DNA of 28,026 nucleotides from CAJXCL01 sp964394335 (GCA_964394335.1 CAYMVZ010000019.1:1-28026), one strand, 5' to 3'; positions 1 through 7,480 are shown, counted from the stretch's first letter. Translations and numbers: made by a program. Notes: a model not told the origin generated them from the sequence alone.

Positions 1-76
1 CAAAGATGATTGCTTACCGCTGCTTCCTTCCGGACCTGACGGGGTTCACAGTTCTCTGTCGCGTGAGACCCAACCT
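1..76 (-). ncRNA. ffs: 4.5S signal recognition particle RNA, 3' part cut by window edge
   Basis: On the minus strand the sequence contains the nearly invariant SRP RNA domain IV core, CAGGTCCGGAAGGAAGCAG, with its GGAA tetraloop and asymmetric loop, followed by CGGTAA. This RNA pairs with Ffh to deliver nascent membrane and secreted proteins to the translocon. The 5' end is placed near base 75, where GGTTGGGTC begins the terminal helix; the matching 3' strand would lie beyond base 1, so the gene is incomplete here. The length fits the short bacterial form without an Alu domain. It lies next to a tRNA-Ser gene on the same strand. The family is certain; the exact 5' end is not. Confidence 0.93.
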
Positions 77-141
77 AATAAAATTCTAATAATAAATAAG
101 AAACTCAAATTAAAGGATTTGAAAGTGTTTAGCGAGTGATT

Positions 142-166
142 CCTCGCAGCTTGCTGCGGGGAGCTT
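142..166. repeat. Short palindromic repeat (GCAGC/GCTGC hairpin)
   Basis: CCTCGCAGC and GCTGCGGGG form a 9-bp hairpin with a 2-base loop between the SRP RNA and tRNA genes. It lacks a T-tract on the minus strand, so it looks more like a REP-type element than a terminator. Confidence 0.5.
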
Positions 167-183
167 CAACAAAAAAACTTTCC

Positions 184-272
184 TGGCGGAGAGAGAGGGA
201 TTCGAACCCTCGGTAGGGGTTGCCTACACACGCTTTCCAGGCGTGCACCTTCAACCGCTCGGTCATCTCTCC
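184..272 (-). tRNA. tRNA-Ser (anticodon GGA)
   Basis: Read on the minus strand, GGAGAGA at the 5' end pairs with TCTCTCC at the 3' end. A discriminator G and an encoded CCA follow. The anticodon loop is CTGGAAA, giving anticodon GGA for UCC/UCU serine codons. The T-arm has the usual GGTTCGAATCC. The total of 89 bases includes a long variable arm (GTAGGCAACCCCTAC region), as expected for a class II serine tRNA. It sits about 110 bases upstream of the SRP RNA gene on the same strand and may share its transcript. Confidence 0.96.
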
Positions 273-604
273 CGGGTTTGCTTCGCAAATACTTTTAACT
301 TATAAGTAACATCTCAAAAAGTTTAGGCATTGTTTAGTTTTTGTCATTTACAACGCCTTATGCAGAGTTGAGGAAACCACCCTTCTAGTCATTCCCGTTA
401 GGAACACTCGGGAATGACAAACATTAGGAGTCTCGCTTACCCCGACTTATTGAGAACATACACTTATAACAATTAACCATATGTAATAATAAAACTCAAA
501 TCTTTCTTGATAAGTTCTTAAAAACACGGGTTTCAGAAAAGATCATGGAAAAGAATTAGAAGATAGTGGGGTACTTCGCGTGGTATCCCGTAAAGCTCTG
601 AGCT
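273..604. other. Intergenic region with short palindromes, no gene seen
   Basis: This AT-rich spacer has no convincing reading frame. It holds two small inverted repeats, listed separately (388-418 and 590-608). No clear promoter or terminator could be assigned. Confidence 0.5.
388..418. repeat. Dispersed GTCATTCCCG palindrome, copy 1
   Basis: GTCATTCCCG and CGGGAATGAC form a perfect 10-bp inverted repeat around an 11-base centre. Related elements occur at 21318-21348, 21385-21410 and 23511-23538 in this window, so it is a dispersed REP-like family. Confidence 0.7.
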
Positions 605-608
605 TTAC
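590..608. repeat. Palindrome overlapping the 3' end of the 605-1225 gene
   Basis: GTAAAGCTC-T-GAGCTTTAC is a perfect 9-bp inverted repeat that includes the stop codon of the minus-strand gene. It could help end transcription, but no T-tract follows on the minus strand. Confidence 0.45.
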
Positions 609-1225
609 ATAATTATATTTTCCTTTCCTGTTTCTTTATGGCTTTGATCAGGTTTTTTTTGCATTCTTTGGTGGAAATTTCCCAAACCTTCCCAGGGGAT
701 AACTAAATACGCTTGAACACTGACAATAGTATTTTCACCTGACGGCTCCCGATAAAGCTGGAGCTGCCTGATATTGAATTCATCTTCCCATATATAAGCA
801 CGGTCATTTGAATTAAAATTTTTATTGTCCGCTGGAAAGCCAAAGCTCTTCAGAGCAATTTCTTTCATGGGAACCGGGAGTTTAAGCGGCTCAAAACCAT
901 TAAAGTGGGCGAAAGAACTTTTGAATAAATACCAGGTCCCGAAAATCATTCCACCAATTGTTTCAATTCTGCCGTATTTAAAATTATAGGCACGCAAATC
1001 ACCGCTTATATCCGGGAATTGTCCTGCTTTTGATTTGTTAACGAAAGGTCCGAACAGAAGGGCGTAATCTGGTATTTCATCATCCGTCAATGTTTTACCC
1101 AAAATTTCCCGCATATCAAAAATTAAACCAGGATCAGAGGTGGTGTCCTTTACCGACAGGAAGTGCAAGCTCATTGACGCAAAACCTATAGCGACAGGCA
1201 CAATTATTTTCCAATATTTTTTCAT
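605..1225 (-). CDS. Exported or membrane-anchored protein of unknown function
   Basis: A 206-residue protein that I do not recognise. It opens with a short basic N-terminus and a hydrophobic stretch (about residues 5-20, KIIVPVAIGFASMSLHFL), which fits a signal peptide or membrane anchor. The rest is soluble, with many aromatic residues and no cysteine, so it cannot bind heme c. It is the last gene of a minus-strand group that includes two NACNPC-repeat proteins and a multiheme cytochrome, separated from the cytochrome gene by a 117-base spacer holding a dispersed inverted repeat. The ATG has no obvious Shine-Dalgarno sequence. Coding is supported by the signal-like N-terminus and the uninterrupted frame only. 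Confidence 0.65.
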   Translation of the reverse strand: MKKYWKIIVPVAIGFASMSLHFLSVKDTTSDPGLIFDMREILGKTLTDDEIPDYALLFGPFVNKSKAGQFPDISGDLRAYNFKYGRIETIGGMIFGTWYLFKSSFAHFNGFEPLKLPVPMKEIALKSFGFPADNKNFNSNDRAYIWEDEFNIRQLQLYREPSGENTIVSVQAYLVIPWEGLGNFHQRMQKKPDQSHKETGKENIIM

Positions 1226-1228
1226 ATT

Positions 1229-1337
1229 AAAAGAAATAGACAGGATAACAAGATAAATAAGATTATTGAAAAATTTTTGCTTTGCTCGACTTTTTACTCC
1301 CTAAAAAAATCCAGTCAATCCTGTTCATCTTGTCAAA
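1229..1337. repeat. Imperfect inverted repeat (GACAGGAT/ATCCTGT type)
   Basis: GACAGGATAACAAGAT near 1240 faces ATCCTGTTCATCTTGTC near 1317-1335. The arms are complementary with mismatches and flank a T-rich centre. This resembles widely dispersed non-coding repeats of other bacterial genomes. It fills the spacer between two minus-strand genes. Confidence 0.55.
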
Positions 1338-1342
1338 AAAAA

Positions 1343-2530
1343 CTACAAATCCCAATATTTTTCAAAAAGGATGTAGTTAGATTTCCGCGTTTCATTGTAT
1401 GCCTCCCTGATTTTAGTTGTGTCTATCCCGTTTGGCGGATGGTCTAACAAAGCTTTAAAAAAACGGGTATAAAAATCATCAGGGAAAACACGTATGACAA
1501 TTCGAAACTTGCCTCCAGTAGCAATTGGATTGATTTTAAACTTTTCGCTCAACGTCTTTCCCGGCGGTATACGAGTATCATACCATTCTTTGGAAAGATT
1601 TACAGGGATATTCCAACCGATAAATTTTTCTTCCACTGACTGAGGAACCTCTGTCCCGTTCTTATCAAATACCGAACCCCGAATAACAATTTTAGGTGTT
1701 ACATAAGTTGGAAAATTATGACCAACTCCACTATTAGTGATTTTAAGAGATACATTCGCTCCTTCGCGTGTGGTCTTGATCTTTACCCCCTTTTTAACCA
1801 TTTCCGGGCTATGAATGCCCTGCCAGAGATGCCGTCGCTCAGGCATGTGGCAATCAGCGCAATGTATACCTTTTTTTAAATAAGGGCTGTTTTTCCATTC
1901 CTCATAAGTATTTTGAAGGAGCTTGCCATTAATACGATTATCCCCGGGACCAAATTGATGGCATGGTTTACAAAATTCAGAATTCCCAAAATTTTCTACT
2001 TCAACAAATGAATTATGAGGCGGATCATTAACTTTCCCCAATAAAGGTTTCGGCCCATAGCGAACATGACGTCGTACATGGCATCCGGCACAGATAAGAC
2101 CCTGAGATCTCAATTCAGGCAAATAATCTGGATTTTTAGTCAGGCGTCCATTGTGCGACATTTTTTTAGAGGATTGTTCGGCCAAAGGGGTATGGCAGTT
2201 CGTACAAGCAAAAGGATTATTTACCCACGGAGGATGAAGCTGCCCTGCAACTCCCGGCCCCATGGACTTGCTGTGCCGTGAAGTTTGCCAGTCCTCGTAT
2301 TGGGTCTCATGGCAAGAACCACAATCGTCAGGGTCCAGAGAAGCCTCAAGATCAGAGAAATTTTTTGGCGGGTCGCCTTGTGGGGGAATGGGGAATTTCC
2401 AGTGTTCTTTAAAAGAGAAATCAACAGCCCAGCCAATGGTTGGCTGGACTGTTGATATGAACATTGTAGTTAAAAAAAGTAATATTAAAAAACTACCTTT
2501 TACCGCAGGGATTACATGGGTTACAAGCAT
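1343..2530 (-). CDS. Exported five-heme cytochrome c (cytochrome c554-like N-terminal part)
   Basis: The protein has five CXXCH motifs in order: CGSCH, CTNCH, CAGCH, CKPCH and CADCH, all within the first ~240 residues. The first is followed by a W-x-x-S-x-H pattern typical of multiheme cytochromes. The C-terminal third has no heme motif and looks beta-rich, with a GVGHNFPTY segment seen in related multiheme proteins. A signal peptide is present (hydrophobic run SFLILLFLTTMFIST). The start is set at the ATG at 2530 because AAGGAAGA lies directly upstream; an in-frame ATG at 2548 is also possible. Either start overlaps the 3' end of the NACNPC cytochrome gene, so the two are probably translationally coupled. 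The likely role is periplasmic electron transfer; the substrate is unknown. Confidence 0.88.
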   Translation of the reverse strand: MLVTHVIPAVKGSFLILLFLTTMFISTVQPTIGWAVDFSFKEHWKFPIPPQGDPPKNFSDLEASLDPDDCGSCHETQYEDWQTSRHSKSMGPGVAGQLHPPWVNNPFACTNCHTPLAEQSSKKMSHNGRLTKNPDYLPELRSQGLICAGCHVRRHVRYGPKPLLGKVNDPPHNSFVEVENFGNSEFCKPCHQFGPGDNRINGKLLQNTYEEWKNSPYLKKGIHCADCHMPERRHLWQGIHSPEMVKKGVKIKTTREGANVSLKITNSGVGHNFPTYVTPKIVIRGSVFDKNGTEVPQSVEEKFIGWNIPVNLSKEWYDTRIPPGKTLSEKFKINPIATGGKFRIVIRVFPDDFYTRFFKALLDHPPNGIDTTKIREAYNETRKSNYILFEKYWDL

Positions 2531-3212
2531 TCTTCCTTTTCTTTCCACATGGGTTACAGGCGTTTCTCATTTTTTTCTTACCGCACGGATTGCAAGCATT
2601 TTTTGGAGCTACAAATGGCTTATATTCCTTAATAAACTCCCGATAAAATGCCGCTATTGCTGTCATTTCTATGCTGCTGGAATCCAGCTTTTTACCCTCC
2701 ATGGGATTGATCATGCAAAAATTAATCATTTGATCCAGAGTAACAATATCATTCGGCATGTTTACGAAATGTGGAAATGGCCCAACTGTTTCCTGATCAA
2801 AATTTTCATAATCTTCATGACAATCCCAGCAACTTAGCCCGCTGTTCCCAAGCTCGACATTTTTCCATAATTTTTCACCCATAGCCACCAATTTAGAGTA
2901 ATTGGTAATATGTTTATCGCGTATTGGCTTGGGAGGTTTTGAAGCGCATGGATTACAAGGATTACACGCATTTTTCATCCTTTTCCCACATGGATTGCAG
3001 GCGTTTTTCGCACATGGATTACACGCATTTTTCATCCCTTTTCCACAGGGGTTGCAGGCGTTTCTTCCGCATGGGTTACAAGCATTTTTAGCGCAAGGAT
3101 TACATGCGTTTTTTGCGTAAAGCTCGAGATTCCCGGCAAGAGAAATCGCAGGGATTAAAACAAATAAAGCAATTACCCCAAAAAAGGATAATGTCTTTTT
3201 AAAACTTTCCAT
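2493..3212 (-). CDS. Secreted monoheme cytochrome c flanked by NACNPC repeats
   Basis: A 239-residue protein with a clear signal peptide (hydrophobic core FFGVIALFVLIPAISLA). It then has six NACNPC units, a globular domain of about 110 residues with one heme motif CWDCH, and three more NACNPC units at the C-terminus. The domain segment VTLDQMINFCMINPM with GEKLWKN upstream resembles single-domain cytochromes related to SoxA/diheme families; that resemblance is from memory. Repeat units are joined by basic spacers (GKGMK, GKRMK, GKKKMR). The ATG is preceded by AAGGAG. The neighbour upstream is a pure NACNPC protein and the gene downstream is a five-heme cytochrome. Role: periplasmic electron transfer, possibly with the Cys-rich arms binding metal or a surface. 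The arm function is unknown. Confidence 0.88.
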   Translation of the reverse strand: MESFKKTLSFFGVIALFVLIPAISLAGNLELYAKNACNPCAKNACNPCGRNACNPCGKGMKNACNPCAKNACNPCGKRMKNACNPCNPCASKPPKPIRDKHITNYSKLVAMGEKLWKNVELGNSGLSCWDCHEDYENFDQETVGPFPHFVNMPNDIVTLDQMINFCMINPMEGKKLDSSSIEMTAIAAFYREFIKEYKPFVAPKNACNPCGKKKMRNACNPCGKKRKNACNPCNPCGKR

Positions 3213-3263
3213 TTTTTCTCCTTAACATACACACTCATAAGAATTGCAGCTCATTATTATTTC

Positions 3264-3602
3264 TCAGTTTCCGCATGGATTACACGGATTTTTAGCGCAT
3301 GGATTGCATGCGTTTTTAGCACACGGGTTACATGCGTTTTTTGCACATGGGTTATGCTTGTAACATGGATTACATGGGTTGCATGGGTTGCAAGCATTTT
3401 TTGCGCAAGGGTTGCATGCGTTTTTTGCGCATGGGTTGCAAGGATTACAAGCGTTTTTTGCACAAGGGTTACAAGCATTTTTAGCGCATGGGTTACATGC
3501 GTTCTTTCCATGTGATGGGTGTCCTGCAAACGAAACTCCGGACATTACGACAATAAAAGAAAATGCCAAAAAAAGAGTTAAAACTTTTTTGAAGTTATTC
3601 AC
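3264..3602 (-). CDS. Small secreted Cys-rich NACNPC-repeat protein
   Basis: A 112-residue protein with a signal peptide (LTLFLAFSFIVVMSGVSFA) and a mature part made almost wholly of AKNACNPC units: seven ACNPC blocks with extra NPC triplets, giving 20 cysteines in about 86 residues. There is no CXXCH, so no heme c is expected. The start is GTG at 3600-3602 with AGGAGG about nine bases upstream. Other frames through this DNA also stay open because of the repeat; the signal peptide and ribosome site decide the frame. It heads the minus-strand group ahead of the NACNPC cytochrome, so the two probably act together. Metal binding, redox storage or cross-linking are possible; none is shown. Confidence 0.85.
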   Translation of the reverse strand: MNNFKKVLTLFLAFSFIVVMSGVSFAGHPSHGKNACNPCAKNACNPCAKNACNPCNPCAKNACNPCAKNACNPCNPCNPCYKHNPCAKNACNPCAKNACNPCAKNPCNPCGN

Positions 3603-3963
3603 CTTTTATTCCTCCTTCCTAAAAAAATTTTTAATAAATCTTATATAGCTTAAACAGATTTATTACGAGATTCAAGTCAAAAAAATAGATACAAATATAG
3701 CAGGATTTTGTAGCGATGTTATAGAAAAATAAAGTAAAGTGTAGTGTATAGCGTAGAGATAAATCTAAAACGTACGTAAAGAATCATTTATGTGTTATGA
3801 GCAGTTTCTGTGCCAGGAGGACTATAAGTATTGATTATCATTTTAAATCAAAAAGTTAGCAAAAAAATGGTTTTGATGCTAACAGAAAATATTGATTCAT
3901 ATTAAAACAGCTAACGTTTTATCTAAAACAAGTGTTTCGATTCGAACAGGTGTTTCGATAATC
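3603..3963. other. AT-rich intergenic region upstream of the NACNPC genes
   Basis: No gene is evident. It should carry the promoter for the minus-strand NACNPC group, but I could not pick a convincing -35/-10 pair. Near 3718-3765 a segment (GTTATAGA ... AGCGTAGAG) resembles leader sequences at 7380-7440 and 12838-12880. A tandem 15-base repeat lies at 3927-3959. Confidence 0.5.
3927..3959. repeat. Tandem pair of AACARGTGTTTCGAT
   Basis: AACAAGTGTTTCGAT (3927-3941) and AACAGGTGTTTCGAT (3945-3959) match in 14 of 15 bases with an 18-base period. It lies just beyond the stop of the SHOCT-like gene and about 330 bases upstream of the NACNPC gene start. A protein-binding site is possible. Confidence 0.45.
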
Positions 3964-4749
3964 TTACAGCTGATCCAAAATTTCCTCAACTTTCTTTTTG
4001 TAGGCATTTTCAGTAATTAGATTTTGCTTTTTAAGATCTTTAAGATAGCGGAGTTTTCTCTCAAGTATTCTCTGTTTATCAGGCTGTTCCGGGGTTATAA
4101 TTTTCTCTCGAGTATTAATAATGACCTTTCCTTTGCCTTTAACTCTTTTCAATTTTGCTTCGACCATGGTTTTTTCTTTTTTCGGTATCCCTAAAAAACC
4201 TTTGTGTGAATAAAACTGCTGTTTTGAACCGGGAATAAGCTTCCAGTTGGTTATAACATCCGCTTCAGTTTCTGTTTTTAAACTAAAATCATCAATGTAG
4301 GGAATACCATCAATAATCTGAAGCTTAAATATGAGCGTGTCATTTTTAGCAAAAACGTCACCAGAAGTTTTTTTGTTCGAGCTATATATTGAAAAACTAA
4401 CCTTATAATGAGGTTTTACTTTTTGTAAAGCTCTCTGAATTAAAGGAGCAAAATGGGCAGAGGCTTTTTTGCCAAAAACCGGTTTTGTCTTGCTCCATGT
4501 TAGCAGGATATTTTCTTTATAATGTAAGGCTGTTAGAGCTTTTTTAATTTCTTCAATCCTGAATTCACCGGGTTGAGCCAATTCTTTACCCAGTATCTTG
4601 ATATCTTCTTTAGTCATCTTTACAACCCGTACTCTACTTTTCTTATCTTTAGATGTCCCCTTCGCCTCTACAGATAGTAGTGTAGTTGAGTAAAGAAAAA
4701 AATTAATAAAAAAAACAAAGCATATAAAATAAATAATTTTTCTAAACAT
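3964..4749 (-). CDS. Exported protein of unknown function with SHOCT-like C-terminus
   Basis: A 261-residue protein with an N-terminal hydrophobic segment (about residues 5-26, IIYFICFVFFINFFLYSTTLL), then a lysine-rich soluble region. The last ~30 residues (LRYLKDLKKQNLITENAYKKK) match the SHOCT pattern: a short helix with L-x-x-L, G/N-x-I/L-T and E/A-Y/F-x-x-K-K, often found at the C-termini of exported and membrane proteins and thought to mediate oligomerisation. The central domain (about 60-200) is not recognised. It stands alone on the minus strand between the NACNPC group and moaA. Its only cysteine is in the hydrophobic segment, so this is not a cytochrome. A lipobox is not evident. 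Confidence 0.7.
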   Translation of the reverse strand: MFRKIIYFICFVFFINFFLYSTTLLSVEAKGTSKDKKSRVRVVKMTKEDIKILGKELAQPGEFRIEEIKKALTALHYKENILLTWSKTKPVFGKKASAHFAPLIQRALQKVKPHYKVSFSIYSSNKKTSGDVFAKNDTLIFKLQIIDGIPYIDDFSLKTETEADVITNWKLIPGSKQQFYSHKGFLGIPKKEKTMVEAKLKRVKGKGKVIINTREKIITPEQPDKQRILERKLRYLKDLKKQNLITENAYKKKVEEILDQL

Positions 4750-5104
4750 AAAAGAAAGCCTTAAAATATAATCAAAATAGTCGATATAATTTCATTTTTT
4801 TTTTAATTTCCATGGCAAAGCTACCAAGAGGTTATATATTAATTAAATATATCAAAATAATATTTCAATTCTTTATTGAATCACTTTAGCACAGTATCGG
4901 CAATATATCGAGTTCAAACAAGGTAACGTTTCATTTTATTAATAAAAATTCAAAAAAGATGTATTAACTCTATTTTTTTAAATAGATAAATCAATTAATC
5001 TAAATCTTATTCCTGCTGATATTGCATATATTGCTGTATTAATAAGATTTATATTCAATGTTAAAAGAAAAATAGAAATAATAGCTTTTTCCTGACATTA
5101 GGAC

Positions 5105-5133
5105 TTGACACAAAAATTTACTTGGTGTAGTTT
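5105..5133 (+). promoter_or_regulatory. Candidate sigma-70-type promoter for moaA
   Basis: TTGACA (5105-5110) is a perfect -35 box. After 17 bases comes TAGTTT (5128-5133), a weak -10 box. Placement about 80 bases upstream of moaA is sensible. Assigned by eye only. Confidence 0.35.
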
Positions 5134-5172
5134 GTTACTCCTCAAATTATCAATAGCAATAATGCCGCATTA

Positions 5173-5199
5173 AAGGCATCACTGACGCAGTGTGGCCTT
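5173..5199 (+). promoter_or_regulatory. Hairpin in the moaA leader
   Basis: AAGGC pairs with GCCTT and, inside a small internal loop, CACTG pairs with CAGTG around an ACG loop. The structure lies directly upstream of the moaA start, where Moco-sensing RNAs occur in other bacteria. I cannot match it to that family by eye. Confidence 0.3.
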
Positions 5200-5213
5200 G
5201 TTGATTGCAAGAT

Positions 5214-6197
5214 ATGCTAAAAGATAAATTTAATAGAACTATCAAATACCTTAGAATTTCTCTAACAGAGTCCTGTAATCTTCACTGTTTTTATTGCAGG
5301 TCAAACCAGGATAATGCTTTTAGTTCCTGCCAAAGCTATTTAACACCTGATGAAACGCTGCTGATTATCAGAGCCTTTTCTGAACTTGGCATATCCCATG
5401 TAAGGTTAAGTGGCGGAGAACCTCTGTTAAGAAAAGATGTTTGTCTTTTAGTAAAAGAAATTAGTCGCCTGTCCGGGATAGAAGATATCTCACTTACGAC
5501 TAACGGGATCCTTTTAGAAAAGTTTGCCCCTTTGCTAAAAAGCGCTGGCCTTCATCGCCTCAATATCAGCCTCGACTCTTTACTGCCTGCCAAGTTTAAA
5601 GAAATTACTAATGGCGGGGATTTAAAAAAGGTTTTAAAAGGAATTGATTCTGCGCTTGCATCCGGGTTAACGCCTATAAAAATAAATATGGTGGTTATGA
5701 GGGGTATCAATGATGATGAATTAATACCGATAATAAAATTCTGCTTGAAAAAAAGGCTTATCCTCAGGCTGATAGAATTTATGCCAATCGGGACGACCTC
5801 TTCAGAGGTGAAGGAAAGACATATTCCTACCAAAGAAATCCATGAAAAAGTTGCAAAATATTTCTCCCTGGAAAAAACAACATTCAAAGGGCCGGGACCC
5901 GCATGGTACGAGTATGTTAAGGGAGACGGTTTATTTATTGGGTTTATAAGCGCTGTCAGTCAGCATTTTTGTAAAACATGCAACCGGGTTCGTTTAATGG
6001 CGTCCGGTAAATTGCATCTTTGTTTGGGACATGAGAACCAGGTCGATCTGGCGGCACTCATAAGAAGGCCGGGAATTTCGGTTGAAGATTTGAAAGAACA
6101 TATACAATCTGTAGTATGGGATAAACCGGCTATCCATCGTTTTGATGAAAATGGTTCAACAGCCAATAAGCGGGTGATGTCCGCTATTGGTGGATAA
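5214..6197 (+). CDS. moaA: GTP 3',8-cyclase MoaA (molybdenum cofactor biosynthesis)
   Basis: A radical SAM enzyme that converts GTP to 3',8-cyclo-GTP, the first step of molybdopterin synthesis. The N-terminal cluster motif is C-x3-C-x2-C (ESCNLHCFYC), followed by the SGGEPLLR glycine motif. The C-terminal second [4Fe-4S] site is C-x2-C-x13-C (CKTCNRVRLMASGKLHLC), and the protein ends in the Gly-Gly tail needed for catalysis. All key parts are present in 327 residues, the usual length. The ATG at 5214 is chosen because MLKDKFNRTIKYLRIS aligns with the typical MoaA N-terminus; a TTG at 5205 is also open. No strong Shine-Dalgarno is seen. Other moa genes are absent here. It lies 6.7 kb upstream of a molybdopterin enzyme operon that needs its product. 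Confidence 0.97.
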   Translation: MLKDKFNRTIKYLRISLTESCNLHCFYCRSNQDNAFSSCQSYLTPDETLLIIRAFSELGISHVRLSGGEPLLRKDVCLLVKEISRLSGIEDISLTTNGILLEKFAPLLKSAGLHRLNISLDSLLPAKFKEITNGGDLKKVLKGIDSALASGLTPIKINMVVMRGINDDELIPIIKFCLKKRLILRLIEFMPIGTTSSEVKERHIPTKEIHEKVAKYFSLEKTTFKGPGPAWYEYVKGDGLFIGFISAVSQHFCKTCNRVRLMASGKLHLCLGHENQVDLAALIRRPGISVEDLKEHIQSVVWDKPAIHRFDENGSTANKRVMSAIGG

Positions 6198-6224
6198 ATC
6201 AATGTGTCAATTGCAATTGAAAAA

Positions 6225-6251
6225 AGGAGGTGGATGGGGAGTAGCGGTTGA
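6225..6251 (+). other. Five-codon ORF with strong ribosome site in the leader of the cupredoxin gene
   Basis: AAGGAGGTGG is followed by ATG GGG AGT AGC GGT TGA (6234-6251), about 100 bases before the next gene. A similar mini-ORF with AAGGAGGTGG lies at 12810-12830. It could be a leader peptide or the remnant of a gene start. Confidence 0.3.
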
Positions 6252-6268
6252 TATAAAAAAAGACTTTT

Positions 6269-6296
6269 AACTTGCTTTTTTGCAAGTTGGCTTTTT
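6269..6296 (+). terminator. Possible rho-independent terminator after moaA
   Basis: AACTTGC-TTTTTT-GCAAGTT forms a 7-bp stem followed by GGCTTTTTAAT. The stem is short and AT-rich and the T-run is offset by three bases (GGC), so it is moderate evidence for termination between moaA and the cupredoxin gene. Confidence 0.5.
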
Positions 6297-6349
6297 AATA
6301 ATTAATTAATAAATTAACAGAATTTAAATAAGGGAGGAGAAAAAGAATA

Positions 6350-7144
6350 ATGAGAAAGATTTTTATTGTTTTATTTGCTTTATTTTTAATGGTAGGTTTT
6401 TCCGCAAATAATGTGTTTGCAGACAGAACAGATGTTAAAGCGGGAGTTAAAATTAAATACAAAGAAGGATCTGTTTCCGGTGGGGGTGCGATAGAGGGGA
6501 AAGTTGTTTTTAAAGGCGCTAAACCGGCTCATGCGGAAATCGTAAAAGAAAAAAATCCAGAGGTTTGCGGAACAGGAGTTCGCATTATTGATCCATGGAC
6601 AGTTGGAGGCGGTGGAGAGCTGTTGGATGCCGTTGTATATATTTCGGATATTAAAACCGGTAAAAAATGGTCGAACACCAATTTTAAATTTGATCAAAAA
6701 GGGTGTGCCTTCGTGCCTTATATCAGCGTCATGAAAAATAAGAGTAAGGTGGAAGTAGTTAACCTTGATCCAGTTGGCCACAATATTCATACTTATGAGT
6801 ATAGAGGAAAGATTAAATTGAGCAAACTCGATGGTACAACTCAGACCATTTTAAATGTCGGTCAGCCGGACCAGGGATTTACATTCAAGAAGAAAATCAG
6901 AGTGAAAAAAGATAACCAGATGAAAATGGAATGTGATATCCATAATTTCATGCATGGCTGGATGATGGTGCTGTCGAACCCTTATTTCTCCATGACCAAA
7001 GCGGATGGAAGTTTTAAAATTGATAATGTGCCGGCGGGAACTTACAAAGTAGTCGCGTGGCACCCAACTTTTGGAACACAGGAACAGAAGGTAACTGTTA
7101 GTGGTGGAGCTTCCCAGTCCGCATCGTTTGAATTAAAAATGTAA
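6350..7144 (+). CDS. Secreted cupredoxin-like blue copper protein with carboxypeptidase-regulatory-like tail
   Basis: A 264-residue protein with a signal peptide (residues 1-24, ending VFA). The cupredoxin domain shows a type-1 copper set: His144 (or His147) in DPVGHNIHTY, Cys195, His198 and Met201 in CDIHNFMHGW. The region around 215-262 (GSFKIDNVPAGTYKVVAWHP) is a carboxypeptidase-regulatory-like beta domain. This pairing is known from methylamine-utilisation-type and plastocyanin-like exported proteins. It probably carries single electrons in the periplasm. It has a good ribosome site (GGGAGGAG) and stands as a single gene after moaA. It could serve the heme enzymes encoded downstream; the partner is not shown by the sequence. 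Confidence 0.82.
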   Translation: MRKIFIVLFALFLMVGFSANNVFADRTDVKAGVKIKYKEGSVSGGGAIEGKVVFKGAKPAHAEIVKEKNPEVCGTGVRIIDPWTVGGGGELLDAVVYISDIKTGKKWSNTNFKFDQKGCAFVPYISVMKNKSKVEVVNLDPVGHNIHTYEYRGKIKLSKLDGTTQTILNVGQPDQGFTFKKKIRVKKDNQMKMECDIHNFMHGWMMVLSNPYFSMTKADGSFKIDNVPAGTYKVVAWHPTFGTQEQKVTVSGGASQSASFELKM

Positions 7145-7184
7145 GAACATAATTTCATAGATTGATTGATGAAAAAACCGGAAC

Positions 7185-7242
7185 CACAGATTATTTTTAC
7201 TGATTAGACTAATAAAAAATCAGTGTAATCGGTGAAATCTGA
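7185..7242. repeat. Imperfect inverted repeat (CACAGATT/AAATCTG type)
   Basis: CCACAGATT...ACTGATT on the left faces AATCAGTGTAAT...GAAATCTG on the right. It resembles a widely dispersed bacterial hairpin repeat. It lies just after the cupredoxin gene. Confidence 0.5.
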
Positions 7243-7250
7243 ACTACCAA

Positions 7251-7336
7251 TTTTGTAAAATCGTGTTTTTTTAAGCACAATTTTTGTTAGCAGATGGGCG
7301 GTTGCACTTTTGGTTGCGGCCTGCCTCACTGTGGTT
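7251..7336 (+). repeat. ~88-base dispersed element, copy A
   Basis: This copy runs from TTTTGTAAAA to CACTGTGG. It shares the order of blocks seen in copies B and C: a TTGTAAAA start, poly-T followed by ACAATTTTTGTT, GGGCGG.. and TTTTGGTTG.GGCC...CACT.TG. It is the most diverged copy: the second half of its GGGC hairpin is not complementary. Confidence 0.55.
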
Positions 7337-7356
7337 CCAAATAATTATATAGAGGG

Positions 7357-7480
7357 GAGGTGCCAAGAGAACACAAGGAAAAAAATTATGGAGAGTTGAA
7401 AGTGTAGAGTTTAGTAGAGTTTAGAAGTGTATAGAAGAAATAAAAGTTTTTGATTATTGGTTTTAAAAAAAAAGTAACCG
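7357..7480 (+). repeat. Leader-like segment resembling 12806-12916
   Basis: It holds GGGGAGGTG, then AGTGTAGAGTTTAG-type repeats, then TGATTATTGGTTTTAAAAAA. The same blocks occur in the same order just upstream of the diheme cytochrome gene at 12929. Here no gene follows at the matching distance, so this may be a decayed copy of a gene leader. Confidence 0.4.

Larger units (their letters stand above)
4750..5213. other. AT-rich intergenic region between divergent genes
   Basis: The first 350 bases are very AT-rich with no reading frame of note. The last ~110 bases hold a candidate promoter and a hairpin leader for moaA, listed separately. Confidence 0.5.

Noticed and set aside
2262..2837. 191-residue plus-strand frame
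   Set aside because: It is antisense to two cytochrome genes with clear heme motifs, and has no recognisable features.
3257..3529. Open frame of His/Thr-rich repeats over the NACNPC gene
   Set aside because: It is a shifted reading of the same DNA repeats, with no signal peptide or ribosome site. The 3264-3602 frame has both.
2493..3602. Repeat DNA as a possible CRISPR array
   Set aside because: Units are about 24 bases without unique spacers and lie inside coding frames with signal peptides.
2902..3648. Plus-strand frames rich in HGLQAFF
   Set aside because: They are antisense readings of the NACNPC codons; the period of the repeat keeps all frames open.
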